Positions 25,843 to 38,184 of a stretch of 64,000 nt of DNA are shown in pieces. The notes beneath the pieces are model-generated. The model made no database searches, was not told the origin of the DNA, and saw only the letters and a program-made list of their open reading frames with translations. Each line of letters opens with the position of its first letter. Positions within the stretch are counted from its first letter, which is position 1. The translations under genes and the position numbers were made by a program. The DNA is taken from NCBI RefSeq assembly GCF_021155765.1, contig NC_060107.1:354501-418500 (forward strand). Direction: 5' to 3'. The DNA comes from Diprion similis. Taxonomy: Eukaryota > Arthropoda > Insecta > Hymenoptera > Diprionidae.

Positions 25843-26460
25843 AATGTAATGTAATACGAGCTTCGAATGTTTTGTTAAAGTGAGGCGAGAAACGAAGAAT
25901 AGTAATCCTTGACCTCGGAAACAGAATGGAAAGTAAGACTATTCTATTTGACTTCAATACAAATCATCGTCTTCATAGTTGACGTCAGCTCCGACGTCGG
26001 CTGATCATGACCAGTAATGGTGCGAAATATTACCCAGGTGGTTTATGCATGATTATTATACTTTATTCAAGAATCGAGATGCGAGTGTTTCAGGCACCCT
26101 ATTACTTTTCCAATTATCTCTTTTGCAAAGTGTTTCGTCATTATTACACGCTCAGAGGGCCACCCTTAATCACGTTAAGCCGGTTGTTCCCTATTCCGAC
26201 GTTAACTGCATTTAGGTTTCAGGCGAGTACCTAAATGACGAAGGAAAAGAGAGGATAGCAGTAATAAACGGTGTGCAGGAAATTCTGGCATAATGACTAA
26301 TTTCGGGTCGTATAGGTATGTCGATGCGGCATCGTTCCTGGTTCCTGAGGTAAGCCTCCAGGAGAAGTTTTTTCCCCCTGCGCAATATCGGACGCAACGT
26401 AACGTTACGTCAGGTTATTACCACGGTAAAAGGTAGAAGGTGGAAGGAGGACGAGGAGGT

Positions 26461-26480
26461 GGGGGGGGGGGGGGGGGGGG
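26461..26480. repeat. Poly(G) run of 20
   Basis: Twenty consecutive G residues, preceded by GGAGGT. A (CT)n tract follows at about 26617-26637. Confidence 0.95.
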
Positions 26481-26989
26481 AATTTTCACCTGACGTCGGT
26501 AATAACTTACCCTCGTTGAGCCGCCTCTCAAAACCCCCGACGGCGTATTTTAAGATAATTAGCTTTCACCCGACGAACGGTTTCCTATCATTCACTTGAC
26601 GCCCGCTTCAAATTCCTCTCTCTCTCTCTCTCTCTCTTCCACACCGTGAGAGTTGTACGTTGTAGCTTGGACGAGAATGAAATAAGGATAAAAGAAAGTA
26701 GCAAGAAAGAGGAGATGAAGAATAAGGCGCACAGGTGGTGAAAGATATGTCAGTTATGAAGGGAGAAATATTTCTTTACCGAAACGTGGTATAAATTTGA
26801 AATTTCTCTTCAACGAGACAATCAAGGTAGTAATAGGTTTGCCGATCGGTTATAAGAAGAAAGATCGATTGTATTGTACAATGTGCGATAGTAGAATAGA
26901 ATGAAATGACGAGAATGAGAACGAAAAACGGTTGCTACTTAATTTATTCATCTTGGTCACACCATGGAAAATCACATGTATGGTTAGTA

Positions 26990-27500
26990 AAGGTTCGTTT
27001 TGATTGGGCGGGGTTGAAATACCGAATTTTTTGGTTGTGACTTTTGAATAAATCAAACTTTGACGAAACATCAAAGTTTCGAATGGTCCTAAACTCGACG
27101 GTCAAGGTTTCGAAAGAGCAAAATTCCCAAAGGACAAAGTTCCGGAAGGGCGAAAATGAGAAAATTAAAAAAATACATTCTGAATGATCCAAGATTTTCA
27201 GTTCTGTGAGTTTTTGGCTTGATGAAATTTCACCACTTTGATAATTTCTGAATCCTGGTCATTCTGATTTTCGGTTTTTCTTATTCTTCACACCCAGTCG
27301 TTGAGTAAACTACGCCGTTTGAGTGTATTTCAATTTTCCGAATTTTATTCTATCGGAACTTTATTTTTCCGAACTTTGCTCTATCATTGGTTGAATTTTT
27401 GTTTTTTGATTTATTTATTTTCTTTTTTTATTCCAAGTTTCGCCACCAAATAATTCGAAATCAGGTGCCTTCGGGGTTTTTCAAATTCGGAACCTAAGCC
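26990..27500. mobile_element. Inverted-repeat element, family B copy 1
   Basis: About 510 bp, alignable by eye along most of its length with 61421-62056. Shared blocks include ATCAAAGTTTCGAATGGT, AAGATTTTCAGTTCTG and CTGGTCATTCTGATTTTCGG. The ends carry an imperfect inverted repeat built on GAATTATTTGGTGGCGAAACTT. No coding capacity. Limits are approximate. Confidence 0.7.
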
Positions 27501-29344
27501 CCGTGTCTCGTTTTTAAAACACTCAATTTGCATCTCTCCTGACGTTATTATGGAATCCAAACAGTGAAATTGGCTGTTGAGCAACACAGAGGAGATAAAA
27601 CTGTATTTCCTTCCTTTGTTCCCTACGAAGGTCTCCAATGCAAAAAATAAAACCCATTCCCTCAGGACTCCAGAAGCTAGTCTGCACAGTTCCCGCCCGG
27701 GTGGCGGTACGACCGAGGGTGCAACGAATGGTCGTCTCAATTGCTCAGATAAGGTTGGCTGGAGGACATGCAGTTTGTTGCAAAGTCTTAGCTTAATCTG
27801 GTAGGAAGTAAGTAAGTCCGTCTTAACCCAAGCGGGCTACAGTAATTCCGTTTGAGGGTTCGCTAGGTGAACGTGGATCGTGTACGTGGGGGTGCAGCTA
27901 AGGATATGCAGTCCCCGACTCCAGCCTCGATTTAAGGGTTAATTTATGGAACGCGGAGAGAACTATTAAGATACCGCTGAGGAGGGGGGCGAGTAGCGTT
28001 TCGGCGATCCGCGATAGAGTTTTTGCTCGTAAAACTACCCCGCTTCGTCGTCGACCGCACATACCCACCTACACGCCGTTTAGTAATTCAGTCCTAATTA
28101 GTTTTTCCGGGGGCTTAATCCACGGGCGCATACATACACTCGGTGAACCGCGAGTAGCCGCCAGGGCGAAGCTATTTGTCTTGGACATCTCGGCCGCGCT
28201 CTTCGCCGTCCCAATCCCAGAATACTTACTTCTTGCTGTGTCAGACCTCCAGCACACTTTGTATTATGCGGGCAAAGACTTTATGCCGGCTTTGCCGATG
28301 CCCCGCCAAGGATTAGGGCGATATTCAAACAAGGCGGTTGGCGGTACCGACTTGTTACTTTCAAACCAAGAGACGTTTCATCGTTAACCAACTAAATCCT
28401 ACCCCTCGCTATACCATCGCGATTATCGATCAGGAATCCAGCTTTGTCTGGTTATATAACTCGCCGTTGGTTGTTGCTCGGGTTCTTTTTCTTGAGGTTT
28501 GTCATCGCGATTCATGCACCTTCGTTTTCGACCCTCCAGCCTCCGACAACTTCCTTCGTCGCCTGGTACCCACCTCACCCTTGAACCACACTCCAGCCGG
28601 TAACTTTTGTGATACGCGCTGAGGTTCCATTAAAAGCCAGTGAAACTTTTATTACACCTGCGAAAATGTGTTGCCCCGTAAGTTTCTGCACGGGCTTAGA
28701 TCCACCTCCACCGGCGAGCGTATAGGTGTTGTCGTTATACGATATCCCGGGTGTCGGTAGCCGTGTTTACCCATCTACACGTGTCGAAGACCCACTTCGG
28801 GATATTGGAGAGTAAACACTGATGGAACCGGGGAACAGGTCTCGTATATAGGTACCTACTCGACAGGCACTTCGCGCCACTGAGAGTATTTATCTGATGC
28901 GCAGTGATTTTTCCCGAGGTATGTCTTACAGCAATATCGAAAGGCCAACGACGCCGTTCAATAATGAATTAGAGTGAAAAATTGTCTCCACCGAATTGCA
29001 GGCATTGCGGAAACTGTAAACCCCCGAAAGCCTCCCCATTTCGAGGGATCACTCAGGGCATGCCTATAAACATAAAAGAAGCAAAGTGACCCGGTGTAGA
29101 ATACGGCGTAGCTACATATAACTGCTCTTAATTTCGGTTTCATCCGCGAGGTAAAGGGAACAAAAAGCCTCGGCTTGGCAGCGGGCGGTAGGGTGGGTGG
29201 GTATATCGATTTAAATGTAAAACGTGAAAATCCGAATGGTTCTAGAGCTGATGGAAGGCCGGCCGGGTGGCTGGCTGAAGGGGGCGTAAAATTAATCACC
29301 TCGTAACACGGCCTCGCGGGGTCTCGAGCGCGGATCCCCGTCCG

Positions 29345-29407
29345 AAAGTAACGAACCAACCAACCAACCAACGAACGAAAGAACCGACGGACGGACGGAC
29401 GGACGGG
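29345..29407. repeat. (ACCA)n / (GGAC)n tetramer repeats
   Basis: AACCAACCAACCAACC passes through AACGAACG into GACGGACGGACGGACGG. Adjacent tetramer runs in non-coding DNA. Confidence 0.85.
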
Positions 29408-32400
29408 ATCGCGATTTACGGATGAGAAATAGTAAGGAACAGGAATAACAAGAACAATAACAACAACAAGGAAGAAGACGCGAAAGTAGGCCTCTAGGAA
29501 GGCGGATAGGTTGGTACATGAGTAGGTGTTGGCGGGAGATAGGGATGAAGATAAAACAAAAGCCGTTAAGTTTTAGTGCGCGCACACTTTGACGGCGTCA
29601 GAGTTCGGGGAGGGTGGTGAAGTGAGTGACTCCGTCTTTGACTACCGCGACACGCCGGAGGTGGGGGATGAAGATGCAGAAGGCGCACAAAAGGTGTTAG
29701 TCGTTATACGCTTACGCCCCGCAGAAGTGCATTAGCAGAGGGGTGGCGGAAGGGGGCTGGCAACCCGGAAACCCGGAAACCCGGAAACCGGGGTGACGAG
29801 AAGGCGGAACGGCGTCGGAGATGAGAGGAGAGAGGATAGAGGGGAGGGGAGGAGTGACTCTGGAATTCTATGCCCGCATCGCATACTTGCCACTAAGTTA
29901 TGCCCTCGTAAACCTACCGCCAGAGACATACCTGCCTGCTCTAGTCCTCGCCACCCCTTCCGCCCCCTCGCCCTCTTGCCGCGTCCTCGTATTTACTCCG
30001 ATGTGCACCGTACGTAGGTAGGTACGTACCACCCCCGAGTTGGCGGGTTTAAACTCGGAGGGGACGCGGTGATTCTACATCTGTATGCAGTATTGTTCAT
30101 GCGAAGAAACCCTGAAAGGTGCGGGGTGGGTTCTACGCACACTTATGCGTTCGCTCGCCTTATACGCTTTCGGAAAAATCACAGCTACAGCTTATACCGT
30201 ACGTCCGACATTCTTCGGCAAATTTCACATTTATCGAGTTTCTCACGGTGAGTTCCACCTAACTTCCGCTCATTCGTGTTATGCTTTCGCATACCTCTCG
30301 CAAGCCATGACCTAGCTCAACCCCTCCGGCGATAACTGCACCGTGCACCCCTCGCACGTACTCTCTCTCTCTCTCTCTATCATTCTTTGAAACCGATGAA
30401 CGAAGAGAATCTTCCCAGGGTAGATGATGCCAAAATCGGACGGTTCAGGCGTAAGGGGTGATTGTTCCGAATTCTCGTCTTCGTCTTGTAAGCCATGCGT
30501 TTAAACGACCTCATTACCAGCCTGGCTGTCATAACGTCATAATTACCGAGGCGTGGCGAATGGAGAGGGGCGAACGAGTCGGTCCAGGAAAACGGGGAGT
30601 AATTAATATCGAGTCAACTCCAGACAGTGTGCCAATAATTTTCCACCTTCGCCCCCCGCGCCGTTTCAGATACGGATGAATTACTCTCTGCGGAGGCATG
30701 TTTTCCACCCATAATGCACCGGCGCTGCGCTTGTATTTATATGTATACCTTTATACATACATACATACATACCTATGTATACGTATACATCTGTACTGCA
30801 ACGTGCAGGTGTGACGCGGTTAATTTGTTCAGTCACAAAAGCTACTACGGTGGCACCCCTTTTTTTTTATAACTTCTGCGTATTTGTCATTTCTTTTATA
30901 TTCCACGTAAAATCCTGATTTTTTTTTGCGTTTCCAGGTAAAAAAAAAAACATACTCAAACTCTGGAATGATTGGGATTTTTTGTTAATCTATAATTGAA
31001 TTGTAATTGTTAAAAATAAACTCTTGCAAATAAAAAAAAAAAGAACGTATTTTCGTGATTCTACTTCGTTAGCGAAGAAATTTGATAATAAACGTGTACT
31101 AAAAAGGCTTGGAATTCATTGGTTGACAGACGAAGATTTCAGAATGGTCATTAGATTTACAAAATTCAATGCATAGGGGTAGTTTTCATCCTCCTTAGGG
31201 GTACATGTAGATAGTACGGGGGGTCGCACATATTCTCGGTTTACGGTCGTACTTTCTCTAAGTAAATATTAATATAAATCTCATCCAAGAATACTGTCTA
31301 GATCAATCTTGATAATTCACCCCGTTTTCAACCCATTTTAGGGGTTGTTTTCAATTTTGTTAAATTTTTAGCATCAGATTCTCATTCAGCGTCGAAAAGT
31401 ATCCAGGGAACGTATAGTTGCACTTCCGTCACAAAAAGAAAAAAGTATGAATAGCGTGACTGAAAGGGTTGACTTACTTTAACTCGCTTCACGCGTGTGA
31501 ATGTTTTTTTTTGAATCTACTTTTGCTATTGTATCGTAGGTACCCATTTTCTTGCAGAAATGGAGTAAATCGCGTTTCTTTATTTCCAACGCCGAGTTTC
31601 TTTTCCGTTATTCTACCATCGCTGACTTATACGTACTGGAAAACGCGGCTCATTTTCACTTTCACGGGTTAATTCCCTTGAAACACCTGTAACATCGCTT
31701 CCTTCGGAGAATTTTTTTGCAGAAACGAGTAATGTATAACGATGAGCCCCCTCCCCCCCCCCCCCGCTCCCTGTGGCAACGTATATGTATACCTCTCTAC
31801 AGAAACAATAAACGGAGAATCGGAGAAGGAGAGACCGCAGAGAGACGTAGAGTCTGTTTGTAAACAGGGTGAGATAGAAGGATGTAATACAGATTCGGAG
31901 ATTAGTAAGCGGCCGTCTCTCAAACCTCACGCGTCGCGTAGTGATCTTGTTTCGGTTGATTGAATGAGTTAGAAGTGTAGTTCCGAGAACTTGGGTGAGA
32001 TAAAATAATTGAAACTACCTCTGTAAACAATCCGGATTCGTGACAATCGTGACTCTGCTCGTTGGCAAATTAAACAAGAGTGATTATTGATTGTTTGATA
32101 CTTTTCGTGCGCGTTAGTAGTAGAGCTTTTATGAAAAACTGTTATCACGCGCGTGTTAAAGTTTTATCATACGTTTCTTCCGTCGGACTTTGACGGGAAC
32201 TGGTTTCAAATTTTGTTTAAAAATTCTATTTGAACGATATTTCCAGCGAAGTGAATTGAAATGACGAAGCTGCGAGGAAGAGAGATCGCCCAGGCGGTTA
32301 ATAGAAGCGTATAAAGCCGCCTAACGGCCACTAGAGTGTCGAGATCTAATAAAAGTTGGTCACCGTGAAACCGCCTTCCTAACGAGATACGTAAAGTCCC

Positions 32401-32689
32401 GTGCTAGAGGACCAAGAGGTCGCTGGACAACCGTTTCGGTTTATTAAAAACGAAACAAGGACGATAAATAAGTGTGCAAACCCGGCAGGATGCAGCTCTC
32501 GAGGGAGGCGAAGGTGTCTGCGTCCGTTGGTTCAACTTCATCCCATCGAATCGCCTCGTCGCAGGAGAAAAAGGTAAGATGCTTACGTCCTTTGTTGGTA
32601 TACGTTTTTTGGTAACGTTTTTAAAAAATACTTCTCGTTCAACAACGTTCACGAGTGCAACGGTGTTAGAAATTCACCCCTTAAAGGGT

Positions 32690-32870
32690 TCCGCCATCCC
32701 CCATGCCACCATTTTGTTATAATTTCGATGAAAAAAATCCAAAATGTTCTTCAAACTATAAATAATGAAGCCCTGAAAACTGAAATTTCTGAAAGTGTTT
32801 TAATTTTCTTAAAAAAAAAAAAAAAAAAAATAAGTGTGATTTTAGACCGTCCAAGCCCCCCTCCCCTCCC
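32690..32870 (+). repeat. Dispersed repeat family H, copy 1
   Basis: Shares CCAAAATGTTCTTCAAACTA, an internal poly(A) tract of about 20 bases and GATTTTAGACCGTCCAAGCC with the copies at 35.7 and 38.0 kb. Its 5' part is shorter or diverged. Non-coding. Confidence 0.65.
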
Positions 32871-35677
32871 ATAAAATTTGGCGCTTCGATTCGCTCTTGT
32901 TCGCTATGATGTTTTGATAGGACGTGGGAGGTCAGCACGAATATGGGGACGGGGTTTGAGGGTGAAGGGGTGCGAGTGACGGGACGCCAAAACGAGTGTA
33001 GGTGTAGATATTGTTTTTAGCCCCGGGGAAGACGAGATAGCGGGTATTCCAAGCGAAGTCATAACTCTGGGTGATAAAAAAAAAGAGAGAAAAAGAATTT
33101 TAAAAAACAGGAAAAACGAAGAAAAACAAAAACAACACTCGCCCTTTATTACCGGCAATTAGGATAAGCTTTTTGCGCCCGATGTTTCGTATTTCGGAGC
33201 GGATTTTCCAAAAGCCAGCAACCCTTAGCCCCTGAACCGGCTAATTTCTTTCTCCACCCCCTCAAACTCGTATCCTGATTTGGCACCGTGTGCAACTTCA
33301 TGCGGAAAGACGGAAAAGGGTCTCGGAGGGTGCGGACGCGGTGCCCCGGCAGGATTCGGTTGTTGCGAAAATAAGGGCGAGGATATTACAGCCGGGGAGG
33401 AAACTTTACATATCCGTTTACGAGTGGGAAATTGCACCGGGGATGTATCTAGGTATAAGGTACGCGTTACATTGCAGGTACATCTGCGTTGGTTCATGCT
33501 TGCCTGACTGCCGGCGTTCGTTCCGGGTAGTATAGACGACGAGGACGCCGTTAGAGGGGGTGCCTCGACGACGACGACGGTACACGAAGTCTGATGTAGT
33601 TTCGGAATAATATTTTTGGCCCCGTTCCACGGTGGTCCCGCCGGCTCTCCAGGTTATCCTGAAATTCTCGCGAGTGTCTTTGCGCTTAGCTAAGTAGGCC
33701 TTACGAAGCTCGTTGCCGAAATGGGCCTGCTGGCTACACGCCGCGGTTCGTTACGCAGCCTGCAGCCGCTTATGATCTCCGCACGTTTCCTTGTCGGCGG
33801 TGGAGGTGGAGGTGGGGGGTGGGTGCAGCCCGCGAGTCCCCGACCCGCAGACGAGGGTAGTTATCGTTTGGCAGGGGTGCCAACCGCATCGCACCACTTT
33901 GATACGATATGATATCACCCGCTTGCGGTCGCCACCCCCCCATCCACCCCCCGGTTCGTCGGTCCGACGAGCATCGCGCCTGGCTCTATTGTACGCTGCA
34001 AGTATTATGGACACCTACGGTTAAGGGTTGGGGTATTACGGCGGTGCAGGGTGCAGGCTTGAGGCTATGCTCTCTGACGATGAGCTGGAAATAATCGAGG
34101 CATCCATTAATACGGTCTGAAAAAGTAATCGAACACGACTCCATTGAATCGGTGGAAATTAATCGATTTATTGATTATCTCGTTTTTTTCGAAACGGCGG
34201 GTGTGAGATCAAAATTTAGTAAATTTTAGTACGTAGTCATAATGGCGGAAAAGTTTTGCTGATAATTTATAGTTTAAATTCAAAATACTTTTCAACATCA
34301 GGTGAAAATATTCATTTATCTGACACTCTTTGTATCAAGTAGGTATGCAGTAAGTAAGACGATGATAATAATAATTGATACTGTAATCACATAAATTGAT
34401 ATTGTATTGCCTCGTTCGTGGAAGTAATAAACAAAAACCGATTGTGAGGGAATTATTGGAAAAAAAATAGTCGATTATTTTTTGTCATTTTTACAGTCTG
34501 CTGAGACATGAAAATTTATTATGATTAAAATTCTTCAAGAAGCAATTTAGAAAGCTGCATTAATTAACGCACGTGGTGCCAGCAAGGAGGAACGGCTACT
34601 TAAATAAATATACGTAGAAGTAAGATCTGAGGCTTGTTGGAGTTTAGGAAACTCTTGAATTATTATCGTGGATGATTCAGCGCGTAGCTGCGCACCTTTT
34701 TACAGGAATAAGCTTGGAAATATGCGTGTTATTTATGTTCTAAAATTCAGGAGATATCTGTCCGCCCTGACTTAACATAACGGAGCGCCAACTCTAACCT
34801 CTTCGCGACAAATAAATATACCTACAGGCCTTGTGTAAGTCTCTTCAACGAATCATTTATCATGCCGTTGAAATGAAGGATAAAGATACAAAGAGGAGAG
34901 CTTTTTGAAAGCTCGCGTGTTCAAGGCTGCTTAAGAAAATATAGCGTTACACGACAGACGAGGTTCAAAATCAATCCTAACTAGTTCGGTCGTTCTAATT
35001 TCGTTTTTTGTTCTCGCAGCATTGGTGAAAATCATTCACGAGGAACTTGGCGAAAAAATATCCAGTTCAGCTGAAAGGTGTTTTCACAAAATGCAGGCAT
35101 TTTTACGATTTCACAATTTTTCCAACAACGAAAGATAGTGTAGAACTTTCACGCGAAATTAGAAAATTCCCGGAAAGTTATTCGCACATAAATATGGCGG
35201 TCAAAGAATTTTTTTTAGAAAAAAAAACGTTCTCTCTAGTGCAGGCAAAAGAATACTTTCAACGCGAGCATCGTGGATCCGGTATAGACAGAAGTCTTTG
35301 TGGTTCAAGCCTGAAAGGTCCTTTGCGCGATCGGCTGGCCTCAGATCCATCTTATTGTCAGTCGGCGATAAGCCGCCGGCTCGTAACTTCATTCGGGAAT
35401 AATGGCGATGTACACGACCCTCCGAGGCATGCATGGCCACACGGACCTATATTACACCCACCCATGTATTATGTAATGTCATATACCATCTATATAACTA
35501 TATATATATATACATATAAGAAGGCGAGAGCGCGGGCGGGTAAAAGATCCGGGTCTAGAAAAAGGGAGGGTAAAAACACGGAGGATGTCAGGATTGATCG
35601 GAACACGTAGAGACGAGATTTTTCTCACTTACGGAAGGAACGATTTTTACTTCCGTTGCTCCCGATCTCAATTGTCG

Positions 35678-35903
35678 CTTGAAGGGGCGGGGTTACGGCT
35701 TGGACGGTCTAAAGTCATACGTAGTTTTAGGAGTTTTTTTCTTCAAAGAAAGTAAAAATACTTGGAGCAATTTCAGTTTGAAGAACTCGTTATTTATGGT
35801 TTCAAGAACATTTTGGAGCTTTGTCATTGAAATTGATAACAAAATTGTGGCATGTCGGATATAAGTAGCGAACGACTCTGAACTCGAGGGCTTTTGTGGT
35901 GGC
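35678..35903 (-). repeat. Dispersed repeat family H, copy 2 (inverted)
   Basis: On the minus strand this carries CGCTACTTATATCCG, CCAAAATGTTCTT and CTTTAGACCGTCCAAGCCG in the same order as copy 3. It lacks the long poly(A) tract. Confidence 0.7.
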
Positions 35904-36724
35904 GTATCTCCTGACGTCACTGTCTAACTTGTAACAAAAAGAAAAAATTTTTCCAGTTAAGAACATTTTTTTCGGGTTCGAGCTCGTAGCCCAAATGTTA
36001 CAAAAAACATCTTCTTGGCTGGTATCGTATTGCGAGTATGTATACCGGTGGTTGCCGTATAATTGTTACCTTTCAACCTTCGACGAGCAAGAGGTTGTCG
36101 TTTCTGTAAATATACCGTATATCGGGGGAAATGATCGAAGCACTGGAATACGTTAGTATTTACATAGGAATTGCACCAGGGTATTTAGCGTTTTTCGTAG
36201 AATGTGCGTACACAATGAATTTTGTAGTGGTAATCACGCATAACTGGGCGTAACATTGATTGCATCGCAACAGTTGCTATATATGCGAACTTAAGCCACT
36301 GTGGAACCAGGTAGGTATGTACTAATTGATGTACGGTTACACCAGCCACAGTCTTGGCGGGTTTCGTGTACCGTAGTCGGAAGACTTTTGAATGGCGCAA
36401 ACACCCTCGTAACTCTTGTTGTTAGTAATATAGTTACACACAAAGTTTGCATATTTGTTCGCGGAGCGCCGATGACGAGTGTCTATGGTTAGACTCCGGG
36501 GCATCTGGCGTGTATAGGATCTTCCGGAAACGGAGACAACGATGAGGCAGCTTCGGGCATTCGACTATTGTTACATTAGTGAATGCACGGTGAGTAATTG
36601 ACGATAAGATAATTTGCTGGTGAGGATTATTATACCCATTACGAATCTGAACGCGGCTAAGGCTAGTCGAAATGTTTAGATTGATAAGCAAGGTATCTCA
36701 GGTCGATCTCTTCGATTTCATTCG

Positions 36725-37026
36725 TTTTGTAATATGTTAAAGTAGACTAAAAACTGAGTGACACCCATTTTTTTTTATCTGCCATTAAACACTTTAACGA
36801 GGTGAAACCAGCCTCCAATGTAAGGCATGTCGAGAGTTGATTTGACAGTTTTTTTTGCAATGGAGAAATTTACATTTTTCATTTCATTTCATTATAGAAA
36901 ATATTACGTTATTGTGGGTGATACTCCCTGATTTGGAGGGTGGTTACACCCTCTTAAACTGTTTAATGGTGGATGAAAAAATTACGCGTCGCTTATTTTC
37001 TAGTCTATTATAACATATTGCAAAAG
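36725..37026. mobile_element. Fold-back MITE-like element, family D
   Basis: About 300 bp with arms of roughly 95 bp. AATATGTTAAAGTAGACTA on the left matches the reverse complement of the right end (AATATGTTATAATAGACTA). CCATTAAACACTTTAA matches CCATTAAACAGTTTAA further in. Flanking TTTTG also matches on both sides. The short centre is non-coding. Confidence 0.7.
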
Positions 37027-37956
37027 AAATCAAATCGGAGAGATCGACCTGGGATACCTTCTTTGTGACTGACGGTCAGAGGATAAATCAAATTCTGGAG
37101 CGGAATCGAGTGAGTCGGTGTAATGGGGGCGCAAATTCGGTGTGGAATTAGCCATTTGTCTCCCGCTCCGCGTTCTCCCTATAATCCTAGGGATGTTTAC
37201 CCGCTCCTTGCCGCAAACCTCGAGAAGAGGATGGAATTCCTCCCCCATCCGGGTCGCAAAATTTCAATCAATTTTCATAAAGTTTTAACCGAAGCGCAGG
37301 GGGGGGACATCGCATCGGCCGCGATTAGCCAACCGAAAATGTCATCGCGGAAGGGAGCGGTGGGAAATTCTTAGCAACCGTCGGTACGAGAAGGGTGAAA
37401 ATTTACCGAATTATGAAAAATGACGCGCTTCTATCACACCACGGAAAATTGACGGTACTCGAATTGAAACATGCATTACGCGTTGCGGGGATGAAGAGTT
37501 GACGAGAGAATCACGCCGACTCAATCCAGGGTGCGGGAAGTTTAAAACCCTCGATAAATGGAACGATCGTAAAGTATCGCGGATAGTGTGAAGATGCGCG
37601 TGTGATGCAGGTGTGGATGAGACAACGCGTAAATAGTTACCCGAAGAGAGTGCGGATGGGAGGAGGAGGAGGAGGAGGAGGTGGAGGAGAAGGAGGCAAG
37701 CGACACTCCGGAGGGCTGTAAAACTCGGTGTACGGTTTCATCCACAACCGTCGGAACCGTCGAGGACACACAGCCGCGAAATAGTTCTACGGAATTGATT
37801 TATCAAACTCTAGAGGACATTCGCCGCCTTTCGTTTTCACTTTACCACCCCTCATCGTCCCGCACGGTTGCGATGATTACTCTCCTTCGATTCTCGAGGA
37901 GCTCGTGAATTCCAGAGCATGTCAATTAGCGGCTGGATTTTAGGGTGAGCAAAAAA

Positions 37957-38184
37957 AGTCCTTGAGTTTGGAGTCCTTCGCTACTTATATCCGCCATGCT
38001 GCCATTTTGTTATTAATTTCAATGAAAAAATTCCAAAATGTTCTTCAAACTATCAATAACGAAGCCCTCTACCTCAAATTTCTCTAAGAATTTTCATTTT
38101 CCTTAGAGAACAAAAAAAAAAAAAAAAACTCTTAAGAATAAGTATGATTTTAGACCGTCCAATCTGTAACCCCCACCCCTCTTA
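37957..38184 (+). repeat. Dispersed repeat family H, copy 3
   Basis: Carries CGCTACTTATATCCGCCATG, CCAAAATGTTCTTCAAACTA, an internal poly(A) run and GATTTTAGACCGTCCAA. Same orientation as copy 1 and inverted relative to copy 2. Non-coding. Confidence 0.7.

Larger units (their letters stand above)
25850..36724. other. Gene-poor region, first part
   Basis: Apart from the family B and H elements and microsatellites, I see no exon with both a coding-like frame and splice sites. GC-rich patches near 29.7-30.1 kb and 33.2-34.0 kb give open frames on both strands, which is expected of GC-rich non-coding DNA. Confidence 0.5.

Noticed and set aside
28069..28257. Minus-strand frame near a GTAAGTATT donor-like site
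   Set aside because: There is no acceptor, the frame is short and it has no partner exons.
35047..35610. 187-codon frame beginning MAKKYPVQ
   Set aside because: The first half is Lys/Phe-rich AT sequence and the second half runs into a TA microsatellite; no family resemblance.
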